A stretch of DNA of 64,000 nt from Haloferula sp. BvORR071 (GTDB lineage: Bacteria > Verrucomicrobiota > Verrucomicrobiia > Verrucomicrobiales > Akkermansiaceae): contig NZ_BATP01000006.1 of assembly GCF_000739615.1 (NCBI RefSeq), forward strand, positions 1 through 64,000. Reading direction: 5' to 3'. Position 1 is the first letter of the stretch, and each line of letters starts with the position of its first letter. The notes under the pieces are model-generated. The model ran no database searches, was not told the DNA's origin, and saw only the letters and a program-made list of their open reading frames with translations. Below are positions 1-9,914 of the stretch, piece after piece. The translations under genes were made by a program, and so were the position numbers.

Positions 1-123
1 GAGGCTCCGCCCCGCAGAATGGTCCCTTACTGCCGTCCGTTGCCAAGGTCCGCAGCACGGCGGACCGCCCTCCATTCTTTGTGTCCCTGCGGGATCGGGC
101 TTGATCACGTGCCGTTCGCGCGC

Positions 124-747
124 CTACCCCGCCGCCGGCCCAAGCGCCGGCGGGTGGAAGGAACTAGCCATCTCACCCAGCGCCACCTTCAGGCGGCGCT
201 GGTATTCATCCCGCGGGATTTCCTGCCCGCCGAAGCGCCGCAGGTGCTCGGTCAGCCACTGGGTGTCCAGCAAGAGGAAGTCGCGCGCCTGCAATTCCCG
301 CACCAGCGCGACCAGTGCGATCTTGGAGGCATCCGTCTTCCGCGAGAACATGCTTTCCCCGAAGAAAGCCCGGCCCAATGCCACGCCATAGAGTCCGCCC
401 TGCAGTCCCTCGGCATCGTGGACTTCCACCGAATGGGCGTAGCCCAGCCGGTGCAGCAGGCAGTAGCTTTCCAGGATCGTGACGTCGATCCAGGTTCGTT
501 CACGCGCGGCACAGCCCTGCATGGTGCCGCGGAAGTCGCTATCCCACTTCACGGTGAAGGGCGGCTTCTTCATCACCCGCTTCAAGCCGTGCGGAATGTG
601 AAACTTGTCATCGAGCGGGATCACCCCGCGCATCAGCGGCGAAAACCAAGTCAGCTCGCCTTGATCTGCCATCGGGAAAACGCCCTGCGCATAGGCACCG
701 AGCAGCACCTGCGGCGGGATGATCTGGGCTGGCGGGAATCCTGACAC
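124..747 (-). CDS. aat: Leucyl/phenylalanyl-tRNA--protein transferase
   Basis: Transfers Leu or Phe from aminoacyl-tRNA to the N-terminus of proteins carrying N-terminal Arg or Lys, marking them for ClpS/ClpAP degradation (N-degron pathway); a cytosolic enzyme. The 207-residue product matches the family in length (about 200-240). Family hallmarks visible are YAQGVFPM near residues 19-26, TWFSPLMRG just after it, the QGCA segment in the middle, the SVEVHDAEGLQGGLYGVALG block and the FFGESMFSR signature, then LLDTQWLTEHLRRFGG. The start is a GTG at 747; no ATG lies close enough to keep the conserved N-terminus. It is transcribed away from the next gene, with a 567-bp gene-free gap between the two starts. 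Confident call. Confidence 0.93.
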   Translation of the reverse strand: MSGFPPAQIIPPQVLLGAYAQGVFPMADQGELTWFSPLMRGVIPLDDKFHIPHGLKRVMKKPPFTVKWDSDFRGTMQGCAARERTWIDVTILESYCLLHRLGYAHSVEVHDAEGLQGGLYGVALGRAFFGESMFSRKTDASKIALVALVRELQARDFLLLDTQWLTEHLRRFGGQEIPRDEYQRRLKVALGEMASSFHPPALGPAAG

Positions 748-1314
748 CTTGCGCCGCCAAGTTAGCAGTCTCCCGGCCCGCTGCTCAAACGATTTGCGCG
801 GCTACTCCCGGCTATTTTCCGACCAGGAAGCCGACCTTGCTGCCCCTTCAGCCTGCGCACCCGATCCGCTGACTGCCCAAATGGCCGGACCCCGGTGGCG
901 TCCGCCGATCACCTCAAGAGCATGCAGCAACCTTCAAAACCTCCTGCCTTCCTCCTGTTCAAATTCTCTTCCTTCCAACTCCCAGCTGGACGATGCCACT
1001 CCCGTCACTAACGAGCCTTCGATCCCAAAGCTCCCTTCCCTCCTGTTTGGAAAACTTGGCACCTTGGCGTCTTGGCGGTTCACCATCCGCCTTTCCTCTG
1101 CGCCCCTCCGCGACCTCTGCACTCTGCGGTAAATCGAGCTACCCGCAGCGAGCCCGATCCCCCCTCAAACCATAGGTCCAATAAGACCCATAACACCTAT
1201 TCAAAGCACCCTTCCAACCGCCTCAAAAGCCCTTCCAAAACTCTTCCGTGAATTCTAGATGAAACCTGAAAGCCCGAATAAGGCCACGCGTAGCGCCCCA
1301 CGAAGGACACCTCC
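748..1314. other. Gene-free stretch with decayed repeat-like sequence
   Basis: No credible gene lies in these 567 bases. Short open frames exist on both strands but have no family-like sequence. The stretch must hold the divergent promoters for aat and the macroglobulin gene, though I cannot point to a clear -35/-10 pair. Related pyrimidine-rich motifs of the type CCTCCTGTT recur near 951 and 1040 and precede the relic at 1055-1130, which suggests old repetitive DNA. Confidence 0.5.
1055..1130. repeat. Interspersed relic of the CTTGGCGTCTTGGCGG type
   Basis: Contains CTTGGCGTCTTGGCGGTTC followed by TCTGCGCCCCTCCGCGACC and CTCTGCGGT. Sequences of this form recur between genes in many unrelated environmental bacteria and give rise to spurious proteins of the NRRDAK/QRRGAEE style; the minus strand here reads exactly that way (QRSRRGAEER, NRQDAKV). 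I call it from memory of that pattern. Only one copy is in this window, so its repeat nature cannot be shown from the window alone. Confidence 0.5.
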
Positions 1315-4300
1315 GTGAAAACCACCTCCGCCCCTTTGAGGGCACTGCTTGACTTGGCCGGCCGTACCGCCGGCTTCCTTTTTGGACATATCACATGGTC
1401 GGCCCCTCCGTGGCTGACTTTGACTGGAAAAAGCATATCTTTATTCGGCAAGCACGTCGCGAAGCACCGCCGGCCTTGGGCCATGGGTGTCGCGAGCACC
1501 GCTTTCCTATCGCTCGGCACCTGGCAATACCTCCGCTGGCGCGTTGCTCACAAACCGCGACCTGTCGTTTACGAGGAGATCCAGAAGGTCACCGTAAGCT
1601 GGAGCCCGCCGGCAATCCAGAGACAGGAGTGGCAAGAGAAGGACCTCACCCCCACGCCGCTGGTCGTGAAGTTCTCCCTGCCCTCCGCGCCGATGGACAA
1701 GACTGGCAAGGAACCGGGCCCCGGGATCGCACTGGAGCCGCCGCTGCCGGGCAAGTGGGAGTGGACGGACAGCGAGACCCTGGTCTTCACGCCGCAGGCC
1801 CTGCACTGGCTGCCGGGCACCGCTTACACGGTCCGTCTCGATCCTGACGAACTTGCGCCGAAGCTGGAGTTCAGCCGCAACAAGCTCGAATTCACCACTC
1901 CGCCGCTCGGTGTGGAGTTGAAGGACTTCAACTTCTACACCAGCCCCAAGGATCCCTCCGTGCACCAGCTCGTCGGCGAGCTGCGCTTCACTCATCCGGT
2001 GAATCTGGATGAGGTGAACCGCCACGTCGGCATGGAGGTGCTCGATGGCACGCCGATCTTCAAGAAGGGTGAGCCGGATGAGCCGCTCTTCACAGTCACC
2101 CAAGGCGCGGGCCCACGGCAGTTTTTCGTCCGCAGCCGTAACATCGACATCCCGGAACACGAGCACTTCGTGAAGCTGCGGGTTACCAAGGGGCTCAATG
2201 CCGCCGCATGGGGCCAGCCGCTGCCGCGGAACGGTGAGACGAAGACCCGCGTGCCGGACAAGTTCAGCGGCTTCCAGCTGAGCGACGGCGGTGCCCGGAT
2301 CATCCGCACCGATGACGGCGAACCGCAGCAGTTCGTCTTCATCCAATCCAGCATCCCGATGGACAGCGCCGAGGTGGCCAAGCACATCACGGCATGGTGG
2401 CGGGATGAGCACGGCTGGAATCTCCAGGACCGGGCCGTGTTGGAGCAACAGATCGCCGCGGCCAGCAAGATCGCCCTGACCCCGGTCGCTTCCGAGGCCC
2501 CGCTCAGCAACCGCCACGCCTTCCGCTTCACCGAGCCGCGCCCCGGCTTCATGCTCCTGCGCATCGAGCCGGGAGTAAAGGCACCGGGCGGCTTCGAGCT
2601 CGGCCGGCGCTTCGAGATGGTCGATGGCATTCCGGAGTTCCCGCAGGAGGTCGAAATCCTCGGCAAGGGCAACATCCTCACGCTCGGCGGCGCGAAGAAG
2701 CTGGTCGCCAGCTCGCGTGGCATCGACCACCTGCAGATCACCTTCGGGCGGGTCCCCATTTCCCAGGTCCAGCATCTGGTCACGCAGAACCGCGGTGGCA
2801 GCTTCGATGCTCCGGACTTCTGGGACGACTTTGGCGAGGACAACCTCGCCCAGTGTTATCGCAAGATCGTCACCGTGCCGCGTCACAACGATTGGGAAGC
2901 GGTGCAGACCGAGATCGATCTGGGCGAAGCCCGGCCGATGACCGCTCCCGACCAGCTCCCCGGAGCTCGCGGGATCTTCTTCATCGACATCAAGCCGACC
3001 AAGAAAGTCGAGCCAGCGGAAGTCGACACCAGCGTCTATGGGCGGATCGAAAACCCCTACGATGGCGATGAGGGGAACTGGAAGCATGATGACGACGAGA
3101 ACCGCGATGGCTTCGCGGATGGCTGGATGAAGGATGACGGCGAGTCCGACTCACGCTTCGTGATGGTCACCGATCTCGGCCTGATGGTGAAAGTCGGGGC
3201 CGATGGCGGGCGGGATCTCTTCGTGATGTCCCTGACTGCCGGGCTGCCGATCGAAGGCGTCGCCCTCAAGGCGCTCGCGCGCAACGGCACGGTCCTGGCG
3301 GAAGCTCTGACCGATGCCCAGGGCCGCGCCAAGCTGCCGCCGCTCGATGGCTTCACCAAGGAGCGCGAGGCGATCGCGGTGCTGGCCGCGAAGGCGCAGG
3401 ATGTGACCTTCCTGCCGCTACGGGAACGCCAGTTGCCCGCGATGGACTTTTCGCGCTTCGACATTGAAGGCGTGATGGCCTCACGGCAGAAGGCAGTTGA
3501 GGGCTTCCTCTTCACCGAACGCGGCATCTACCGCCCCGGCGATACCGTGAACACCGGCGCGCTGGTCCGCCGCCGGGACTGGGAGCCGGTGCTCGAAGGC
3601 CTGCCAGTGCGCCTGCAAATCTTCGACTCGCAAGGTCGCCAGATCGGCGAGCAGCGCCAGCGCATGCCCTACGACGGCTTCTTCGAAGCGAAGTTCGAGA
3701 TCCCGGAGACCGCGCCGCTCGGCAATTGCGAGATCACCGCCCACGTTCTGGATGGCGACGACAAGGAGATGTTCCGGCTCGGCCGGACAATGGTGAAGCT
3801 GGAGGAATTCCAACCCGACCGCAGCAAGGTCAACACCAGCATCGAGCCCGCGCCACCGGCCGGCTGGATGAAGCCGGAAGCTGCCGTCGCCAAGGCGGCG
3901 GTGGCCTCGCTCTTCGGCGATGCCGCGGCGGAGCGCCAAGTGGGAATGCACCTCGATCTTTCGCCCAGTGATTTCAGCTTCCCGGAATGGAAGGACTACA
4001 CCTTCCATGACCGTTCGGCGGAGACCTCGGCATCGCGCGCGGGCCGCACGATCGACCTCGGGATGGCGAAGACGGATGACTCCGGCATCGCCGAGTTCAA
4101 GCTGCCGCTTGAGACGCTGAAGGACGCCTCCTACCGGCTTGTGATCAATACCGAGGCCTTCGAACGCGAGGGCGGCCGCAGCGTCCGGCACACCTTCTCG
4201 GAGCTCGTCTCGCCTTGGAATGAGGTGCTCGGCTGGAAGGCCGATGGCGATCTCGATTACATAGGCAAGGACAGCGGACGTGGGGTCCGCGTGGTCGCGA

Positions 4301-7233
4301 TCGACCGCGCACTCAAGTCCGTGGCCTTGCCGAAGCTGCACCGCCGCCTCATCGAGATCCGCCAGGTCTCCGCGCTCACGCAGTTGAACAATGGCAACTA
4401 CGCCTACGTCTCGACCAGCCACGAGCGGGTGGCGGCAATGGATGATTTTTCGCTCGCGGAGGGCGGCAGCGATCTGCCCCTGGCCACTGGCGAGGCGGGG
4501 AACTTCCGGTTGGAGATCGTCGACGGGGACGATGCCGTGCTCTGCGCCATCCCTTACCGCGTCGCGGGCAAGGGCGAGGTAGACCGTACCCTGGAACGCG
4601 AGGCGGAACTCGAACTCGTCTTGGGCCAGGGTGAGGTGAAGCCCGGCGGCGAAGTGGAGGTCCACCTCACCGCGCCCTATGCCGGCGCGGGCGTGGTTAC
4701 CTTGGAACGTGACCGGGTGCTCAGCCACCAGTGGTTCCACACCAGCACCAACCAGAGCACGGTGAAGTTGAAGGTTCCGGCGGACATCGAGGGCACGGTT
4801 TATGTGAATGCCGCCTTCGTGCGCTCGCCATCTTCGCCGGAGGTCTTCCACAGCCCGCTGAGCTATGCCGCCGCGCCGCTGCGCATCACCCCGCTGCACA
4901 AGCAGATGGAGGTGAAGCTCGATACACCCAAGGTGATCCGCCCGGGCTCCGAGGCGAAGTTCGGCTTCAGCACCAACAAGGAATCTCGGCTGGTCCTCTA
5001 TGCCGTGGACGAGGGCATCCACCAGATCACGAACTACAAGCTGCCCAAGCCGCTGGATTACTTCACGCGCAAACAAGCGCTCGAAGTGCGCACCTTGCAA
5101 TGGCTTGACCTGTTGCTGCCGGAGTATCAGTTCATGAAGGCCGCCCCGGCCTTCGGCGGTGATGGCGACGAGGATCTGCTCGCCCTGCATGTGAATCCCT
5201 TCAAGCGCCGCCAGGAAGCGCCGGTGGTCTTCTGGTCGGGAATCGTCCCCGCCGGACCACAACGCCATGAGGTGACATGGAAGGTGCCGGATTACTTCAA
5301 TGGCAACCTGCGCGTGATGGCCGTGGCGGCGAATGCCGGCAGTGTGGGCGTGGCGGAAAGCAGTTCGCTAGTGAAGGCGCCGATCATCTTGGTGCCGAAT
5401 ACGCCGCTCTTCGTCTCTCCCGGCGATGAGTTCGAGGCCTCCATCGCGGTGACCAATAATCTGGATGTCCAGGGCAAGACGGCGATCCGCGTGAGCGCCT
5501 CATCGAGCAGCCAGCTCGAGCCGGTCGGCAATACGGTCGACCAAGTCGAACTGGAACCCGGCAAGGAAGGAATGGTGCGCTTCCGCTTCAAGGCCCTGGA
5601 CGAACTCGGCGGGGCCGAGCTGAAGTTCACGGCCAGCGGTGGACCGGAGAGCGTCGCCCGCGCCACTACGCTCAGTGTGCGGCCGGCGAGCCACTTCCTG
5701 ACCAAGGTGCAGTCGGGCTGGTTCCGCATGGGCAGCCAGGATCTGGAGATCGGGCGCACGCTCTATCCCCAGTTCCGTCGTGGCGAGGCGATCTGTAGCG
5801 CACTGCCGCTGGGACTTGCCCATGGTCTGGAAGCCTACGTCAGCGAATACCCGCACGGCTGCAGCGAACAGATCACCAGCCGCGCGATGGTGAAGCTGCT
5901 CTGCTCCACGGAGGCAGACTTCGGCTTGCCGCCCTCGGTTGCCGCGGAGCACTTGCGTGGCGCAATCGCCCAGCTTGCCAATCGCCAGCAGGCGAATGGC
6001 GGCTTCGGCTACTGGTACGCCGGGGCGCCGCGCGCCTTCGACTTCCATTCGCTCTACGTGCTCCACTTCCTGACCGAGGCCAAGCTGTTGGGCCACGCGG
6101 TGCCGGAGGCGATGATGAAGGGTGCGCTGGCCTACGCCGGGGATACCGCCCGCGCGGAAGTCAGGACTCCCGCCCAAGCGGAGTTGCAAGCCTACGCGAT
6201 CTACCTGCTGGCCCGCAACGGTTCGGCGGCGGCACCCCAGTTGGTGAATCTCCGCGACACCCTGACCAAGACCCAGGCCGGACAGTGGGAAGGCCGCTCG
6301 ACCGCGGCGTGGATGGCAGCCAGCTACGGACTACTGAAACAGGACAAGGAAGCGGAGAAGCTGATGAAGGCCTGCCTCGACGCGCGCAAGAAGGGTGCGC
6401 CGAAGGCAACCTTCGACTACTCCTACTACAATTCGGACCAAGCGGAGGAGCTCAAGATCTTCTACGTCCGCTGCCGCCACTTCCCCAAGCAGGCGCGCGA
6501 GTTCGGCTACGAGGATCTGGAGCCGGTGATGGCCCCGCTCAAGAGCGAGAGCTTCAACACCCTCACCGCTTCCTTCATGACCCTGGCCCTGAAGGCCTAT
6601 GGTGATGTCGCTTCGCAATCGGGGCTGGAACTGGCGATCTACGCCAAGCCGAAGGGTGGCAGCAGCACCACACTCGCCGGACCGACTCAGGGAGTAGTCC
6701 GCGCTGAATTCGCGGAAGGCACGACGGAGCTCAGCTTCCGCCGCGACCAGAAAGGTGCTGGCGACATCGGCGCCTTCTATCAGTCGGTGCAAGCGGGCTT
6801 CGACCGTGGCAAGCCACCGGGCGCGCAGACCAGCGGCATCGGCATCTTCCGAGAGATCAAGCCAGCCAAGGAGGGCCCGGTCCATCCGGGCGATGCGATC
6901 GACGTGAAGCTGACGGTGCGCAACCTGACCCCGCGTCAGCTCAGCGACATCGCGGTGATCGACCTCTTGCCCGCGGGCTTCGAGGTGGTGGCGGGCGACC
7001 TGAAGTCAGGACCCGGCGCAGTTCCGGGCACCAACTTCAGCGAAGTCCGCGAAGACCGCAGCCTCTTCTACCTCGGCCTCGCCGGCAACAAGGAGTGGAC
7101 CGTCACCTACCGAATGAAGGCGGTCTGCCCTGGCAGCTTCATCGTTCCCTCCGCCTTGGTGGAAGACATGTACGACCGCGGCCGCCACGGCCTGTCCGAA
7201 CCCGGCCGCATCGAAGTGGTCGCCGCAAACTGA
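1315..7233 (+). CDS. Bacterial alpha-2-macroglobulin family protein (thioester type)
   Basis: A 1972-residue envelope protein predicted to trap attacking proteases: cleavage of a bait region exposes an internal thioester that couples covalently to the protease. An N-terminal membrane anchor at about residues 55-75 (GVASTAFLSLGTWQYLRW) is followed by MG-like beta domains, including a segment with the MG-type phrase ERGIYRPGDTVN near residue 735, and by the thioester motif CSEQ at Cys1516-Gln1519 inside YPHGCSEQITSR. After that comes an alpha/alpha-toroid-like domain (QQANGGFGYWYAG) and a C-terminal receptor-like beta domain. The thioester Cys and Gln are both kept, unlike the YfaS type. The start is GTG with GAAGGA upstream. 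pbpC follows 279 bp downstream; the pairing with PBP1C is a recurring bacterial arrangement and suggests coupling of protease trapping to peptidoglycan repair. Confidence 0.93.
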   Translation: MKTTSAPLRALLDLAGRTAGFLFGHITWSAPPWLTLTGKSISLFGKHVAKHRRPWAMGVASTAFLSLGTWQYLRWRVAHKPRPVVYEEIQKVTVSWSPPAIQRQEWQEKDLTPTPLVVKFSLPSAPMDKTGKEPGPGIALEPPLPGKWEWTDSETLVFTPQALHWLPGTAYTVRLDPDELAPKLEFSRNKLEFTTPPLGVELKDFNFYTSPKDPSVHQLVGELRFTHPVNLDEVNRHVGMEVLDGTPIFKKGEPDEPLFTVTQGAGPRQFFVRSRNIDIPEHEHFVKLRVTKGLNAAAWGQPLPRNGETKTRVPDKFSGFQLSDGGARIIRTDDGEPQQFVFIQSSIPMDSAEVAKHITAWWRDEHGWNLQDRAVLEQQIAAASKIALTPVASEAPLSNRHAFRFTEPRPGFMLLRIEPGVKAPGGFELGRRFEMVDGIPEFPQEVEILGKGNILTLGGAKKLVASSRGIDHLQITFGRVPISQVQHLVTQNRGGSFDAPDFWDDFGEDNLAQCYRKIVTVPRHNDWEAVQTEIDLGEARPMTAPDQLPGARGIFFIDIKPTKKVEPAEVDTSVYGRIENPYDGDEGNWKHDDDENRDGFADGWMKDDGESDSRFVMVTDLGLMVKVGADGGRDLFVMSLTAGLPIEGVALKALARNGTVLAEALTDAQGRAKLPPLDGFTKEREAIAVLAAKAQDVTFLPLRERQLPAMDFSRFDIEGVMASRQKAVEGFLFTERGIYRPGDTVNTGALVRRRDWEPVLEGLPVRLQIFDSQGRQIGEQRQRMPYDGFFEAKFEIPETAPLGNCEITAHVLDGDDKEMFRLGRTMVKLEEFQPDRSKVNTSIEPAPPAGWMKPEAAVAKAAVASLFGDAAAERQVGMHLDLSPSDFSFPEWKDYTFHDRSAETSASRAGRTIDLGMAKTDDSGIAEFKLPLETLKDASYRLVINTEAFEREGGRSVRHTFSELVSPWNEVLGWKADGDLDYIGKDSGRGVRVVAIDRALKSVALPKLHRRLIEIRQVSALTQLNNGNYAYVSTSHERVAAMDDFSLAEGGSDLPLATGEAGNFRLEIVDGDDAVLCAIPYRVAGKGEVDRTLEREAELELVLGQGEVKPGGEVEVHLTAPYAGAGVVTLERDRVLSHQWFHTSTNQSTVKLKVPADIEGTVYVNAAFVRSPSSPEVFHSPLSYAAAPLRITPLHKQMEVKLDTPKVIRPGSEAKFGFSTNKESRLVLYAVDEGIHQITNYKLPKPLDYFTRKQALEVRTLQWLDLLLPEYQFMKAAPAFGGDGDEDLLALHVNPFKRRQEAPVVFWSGIVPAGPQRHEVTWKVPDYFNGNLRVMAVAANAGSVGVAESSSLVKAPIILVPNTPLFVSPGDEFEASIAVTNNLDVQGKTAIRVSASSSSQLEPVGNTVDQVELEPGKEGMVRFRFKALDELGGAELKFTASGGPESVARATTLSVRPASHFLTKVQSGWFRMGSQDLEIGRTLYPQFRRGEAICSALPLGLAHGLEAYVSEYPHGCSEQITSRAMVKLLCSTEADFGLPPSVAAEHLRGAIAQLANRQQANGGFGYWYAGAPRAFDFHSLYVLHFLTEAKLLGHAVPEAMMKGALAYAGDTARAEVRTPAQAELQAYAIYLLARNGSAAAPQLVNLRDTLTKTQAGQWEGRSTAAWMAASYGLLKQDKEAEKLMKACLDARKKGAPKATFDYSYYNSDQAEELKIFYVRCRHFPKQAREFGYEDLEPVMAPLKSESFNTLTASFMTLALKAYGDVASQSGLELAIYAKPKGGSSTTLAGPTQGVVRAEFAEGTTELSFRRDQKGAGDIGAFYQSVQAGFDRGKPPGAQTSGIGIFREIKPAKEGPVHPGDAIDVKLTVRNLTPRQLSDIAVIDLLPAGFEVVAGDLKSGPGAVPGTNFSEVREDRSLFYLGLAGNKEWTVTYRMKAVCPGSFIVPSALVEDMYDRGRHGLSEPGRIEVVAAN

Positions 7234-7244
7234 AGCACCTCCAA

Positions 7245-7300
7245 TGTAGCGGCGGTCTACGACCGTCGCACTTCGGCGGCCACAAGCCGCATCGTAAGAT
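7245..7300. repeat. REP-like two-hairpin repeat, copy 1
   Basis: A 56-bp unit repeated at 33205-33260 with six differences. It has a 9-bp stem (GCGGCGGTC / GACCGTCGC, loop TAC, one G-T pair) followed by a second stem (GCGGC / GCCGC, loop CACAA). It lies just past the macroglobulin stop codon; the second copy sits in the gap after the CotH gene. The position after large genes and the palindromes resemble REP elements or terminator-associated repeats. Confidence 0.75.
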
Positions 7301-7314
7301 CCTCCCTCCCCATG

Positions 7315-7485
7315 TAGGCGCGGTGGTGACACCGCGGAAGCCACCGAAAATGCTGCCATCACCTTGGTATTCCACACGCTCCCGATCCCGAAGGGATCAC
7401 AGCAACAGTAGCCGGGGGTTGAGGCGCTAGCCGACACCCCCGGTATTCAACAACAAGGAACACCCGATCCCGAAGGGATCGCAGC
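7315..7485. repeat. Composite of small intergenic repeats before pbpC
   Basis: Three pieces are visible. The palindrome GCGGTG-GTGA-CACCGC near 7318-7338 resembles the palindromes inside the arms of the inverted repeat at 56459-56636. The motif CCCGATCCCGAAGGGATC occurs twice, at 7381 and 7463, each followed by (A/G)CAGC and itself palindromic (GATCCC/GGGATC). Between them, GCCGGGGGTTGAGGCG and GACACCCCCGG can pair. No gene is present. Confidence 0.6.
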
Positions 7486-7512
7486 GAGATCCGACTCACC
7501 AACCACGCCCTC

Positions 7513-9822
7513 ATGCGCAACATCTGGCAGACCTTCCTGACTTGGCGGCGGCGCATCACCTACAGCGCCGCCGCCCTGCTGCTGCTCGCCCTGCTAGGCT
7601 GGATCTTCCTACCCAAACCCGAGCTCTACCCCGAAGGCCTCGGCTGGTCGCGCCAAGTCCGCGATCGCCACGGCACCTTGCTCCACCTCTCCCCCGCCCC
7701 CGACGGCCGCTATCGCTTGCACGCGAGCTTGGGAGAGATCCATCCGGCACTCATCCGCGCCACCCTGCAAAAGGAAGACCGCTACTATCGCTGGCATCCC
7801 GGCGTGAACCCCATCGCCCTGCTCAGGGCCACCTGGGGCAATCTCACCGGCCACTCCGCGGGCGGCGCCTCGACCTTGACCATGCAGGTCGCCCGCCTGC
7901 GCTGGCAACTGGAGACCCGTGGCCCCGGCGGCAAGCTGGTGCAGATGTTCCGCGCGCTGCAACTGGAACGCCACTATACCAAGGACCAGATCCTCGAGGC
8001 CTACCTCAACCTGGCTCCCTACGGCGGCAACGTCGAGGGAGCCGGGGCGGCGGCCTTGCTGTGGTGCGGCCATCCTCCCTCCGACCTAACAGAACGCGAG
8101 GCCTTCGCCCTGAGCGTGATCCCGCAAAGCCCGGCGACGCGACACCCCGGCAGACCCGCCGACCGCGCTCGCATCGCCGCGGCCCAGGCCCGCTTGATCG
8201 CCACCCTCGATCCCCAGGACCCGCTGCGTCAGGATCCCCTCGCCGCATCCTTCACCTTGGAGCCACCGGGCGAGCCGCCCCACTTCGCCCCGCACTTCTG
8301 CCGCCGGATGATGTACGCCGATCCCGCGGACTCGCTGGCAACCACCCTCGACCTGCGCCTGCAACAAACGCTCGAACGTGGCATCCGCGAGCGCTTGGAC
8401 CGCAGTGCCGAGATCGGCATCAACAATGCCTGCGCCGTTCTGGTCCATGCACCCAGCCGCCAGGTCCTCGCCTACATCGGCTCCGGCGACTACCACGACC
8501 GCTCGATCCCCGGCATGGTCGATGGCCTGCGCGCGAAGCGCTCCCCCGGCTCGGCCCTCAAGCCTTTCGTCTACGGTCTCGCTCTTGAACAAGGCATCAT
8601 TCACCCGCGCAGCCTGCTGGTCGATGGCCCGATGGTCTTCGGCGACTACAATCCCGAGAACTTCGAGCGCGAGTTCATGGGTCCGATCAATGCCCGCGAG
8701 GCCCTGCTGCGCAGCCGCAATATCCCCGCCGTCGACCTCGCACGCCGTCTCTCCGGCGGCGGCCTCTACGCCCTTATGCAGCGCGGCGGTGTGCAGCTCA
8801 ACCATCCTCCCTCCTACTACGGCCTCTCACTCACCCTCGGCGGCGCCAGCGTCACCCCACTCGAACTCGTCACGCTCTATGCGTCGCTCGCCGATGACGG
8901 GCGCTACCGGCCGCTCTCCTTCCAGCCCGGCCCGCTGCTAGCACCCGGTCCCATTCTGTTAGACGACGCCTCGCGCTACCTCGTGCTGGAAATGCTCAGC
9001 GGCGGCAGCGACCTCGGCCCCGAATACGGTTTCACCAGCCGCTGCCCCGGCGTGTCATGGAAGACCGGCACCTCACATGGCTTTCGCGATGCTTGGGCGG
9101 TCGGTGTCCAAGGCGAATACGTACTGCTGGTGTGGATGGGCAACTTCTCCGGCCGCGGCAACAATGCACTGGTCGCGAGACGTTGCGCCGCCCCCTTGCT
9201 ATTCGATCTGCTAGCCCGTCTCGACCTGCCGGACCAGCCGCGCCCCCTGCCCCCCAGCGTGGTCTCCGCAGAGATCTGCCCGCAGTCCGGCTGCCTCTCC
9301 GGACAGCATTGCCCACATAGACGCTATTCGCACTTCATCTCCGGCGTCTCCCCAATCCGCGTATGTGATCTGCACCGTGAAATACTGGTCGATGCCACCA
9401 CCGGCCTCCGTGTGACCCACGACGATGGCCGCCCCAACCTACGCCGCGAATGCTATGAATTCTGGCCGCCCGATCTCCTCGAACTCTTCCGCAAGGCCGG
9501 AGTCCCCCGCCGCGAGCCGCCATCGCCGGAAAATGGCGTGGCCTCCGTGGACGGCCTCGATCCCGGCACCGCTCCCGAAATCACATCTCCCCTCAGCGGC
9601 CGGATCTACCTCGCTGGTGACGAGAGAGAGAGCATCGCGCTCCAAGCCAAACCTGCGGCAGGAGTCACCCGTCTCTATTGGTTCTGCGATGAAGCCTTTC
9701 TAGGCAGCACCGCACCCAGCACGGATTTCGCCTGGCTGCCGACCTGCGGCCGCCGCACTTTGCGCGTGGTGGATGACCATGGCCGTGGCGCATCGGTAGC
9801 CATCACCGTGAGAAGCCGCTAG
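7513..9822 (+). CDS. pbpC: Penicillin-binding protein 1C (bifunctional glycosyltransferase/transpeptidase)
   Basis: Polymerises and is predicted to cross-link peptidoglycan at the outer face of the inner membrane. The 769 residues match the family. A membrane anchor is at about residues 18-36. The GT51 glycosyltransferase domain shows the catalytic Glu88 in KEDRYYRWHPG and the GGASTLTMQVAR motif. The transpeptidase domain shows SxxK at Ser347-Lys350 (SPGSALKPF), an SRN motif (LRSRNIPAVDLA) and KTG at Lys517 (SWKTGTSHGFRDAW). A C-terminal BiPBP_C-like beta domain follows (about 690-769), which is characteristic of PBP1C and separates it from PBP1A/1B. The upstream thioester macroglobulin is its usual genomic partner. 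Confidence 0.94.
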   Translation: MRNIWQTFLTWRRRITYSAAALLLLALLGWIFLPKPELYPEGLGWSRQVRDRHGTLLHLSPAPDGRYRLHASLGEIHPALIRATLQKEDRYYRWHPGVNPIALLRATWGNLTGHSAGGASTLTMQVARLRWQLETRGPGGKLVQMFRALQLERHYTKDQILEAYLNLAPYGGNVEGAGAAALLWCGHPPSDLTEREAFALSVIPQSPATRHPGRPADRARIAAAQARLIATLDPQDPLRQDPLAASFTLEPPGEPPHFAPHFCRRMMYADPADSLATTLDLRLQQTLERGIRERLDRSAEIGINNACAVLVHAPSRQVLAYIGSGDYHDRSIPGMVDGLRAKRSPGSALKPFVYGLALEQGIIHPRSLLVDGPMVFGDYNPENFEREFMGPINAREALLRSRNIPAVDLARRLSGGGLYALMQRGGVQLNHPPSYYGLSLTLGGASVTPLELVTLYASLADDGRYRPLSFQPGPLLAPGPILLDDASRYLVLEMLSGGSDLGPEYGFTSRCPGVSWKTGTSHGFRDAWAVGVQGEYVLLVWMGNFSGRGNNALVARRCAAPLLFDLLARLDLPDQPRPLPPSVVSAEICPQSGCLSGQHCPHRRYSHFISGVSPIRVCDLHREILVDATTGLRVTHDDGRPNLRRECYEFWPPDLLELFRKAGVPRREPPSPENGVASVDGLDPGTAPEITSPLSGRIYLAGDERESIALQAKPAAGVTRLYWFCDEAFLGSTAPSTDFAWLPTCGRRTLRVVDDHGRGASVAITVRSR

Positions 9823-9914
9823 CCCGCAGGGATTCGCCGCTGGGCGCATTTCCATTTGCCCCGGCACGGATGCCGGTTGAAATCCCCGTGTCACTGCATC
9901 ACCCTAGCCCCGCC

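Noticed and set aside
934..1122. Minus-strand 62-codon frame containing NRQDAKV
   Set aside because: A spurious protein derived from the interspersed relic at 1055-1130.
1507..5268. Long minus-strand open frames of 526 and 595 codons opposite the macroglobulin gene
   Set aside because: Antisense shadows of a gene with clear family motifs; they show no domain of their own.
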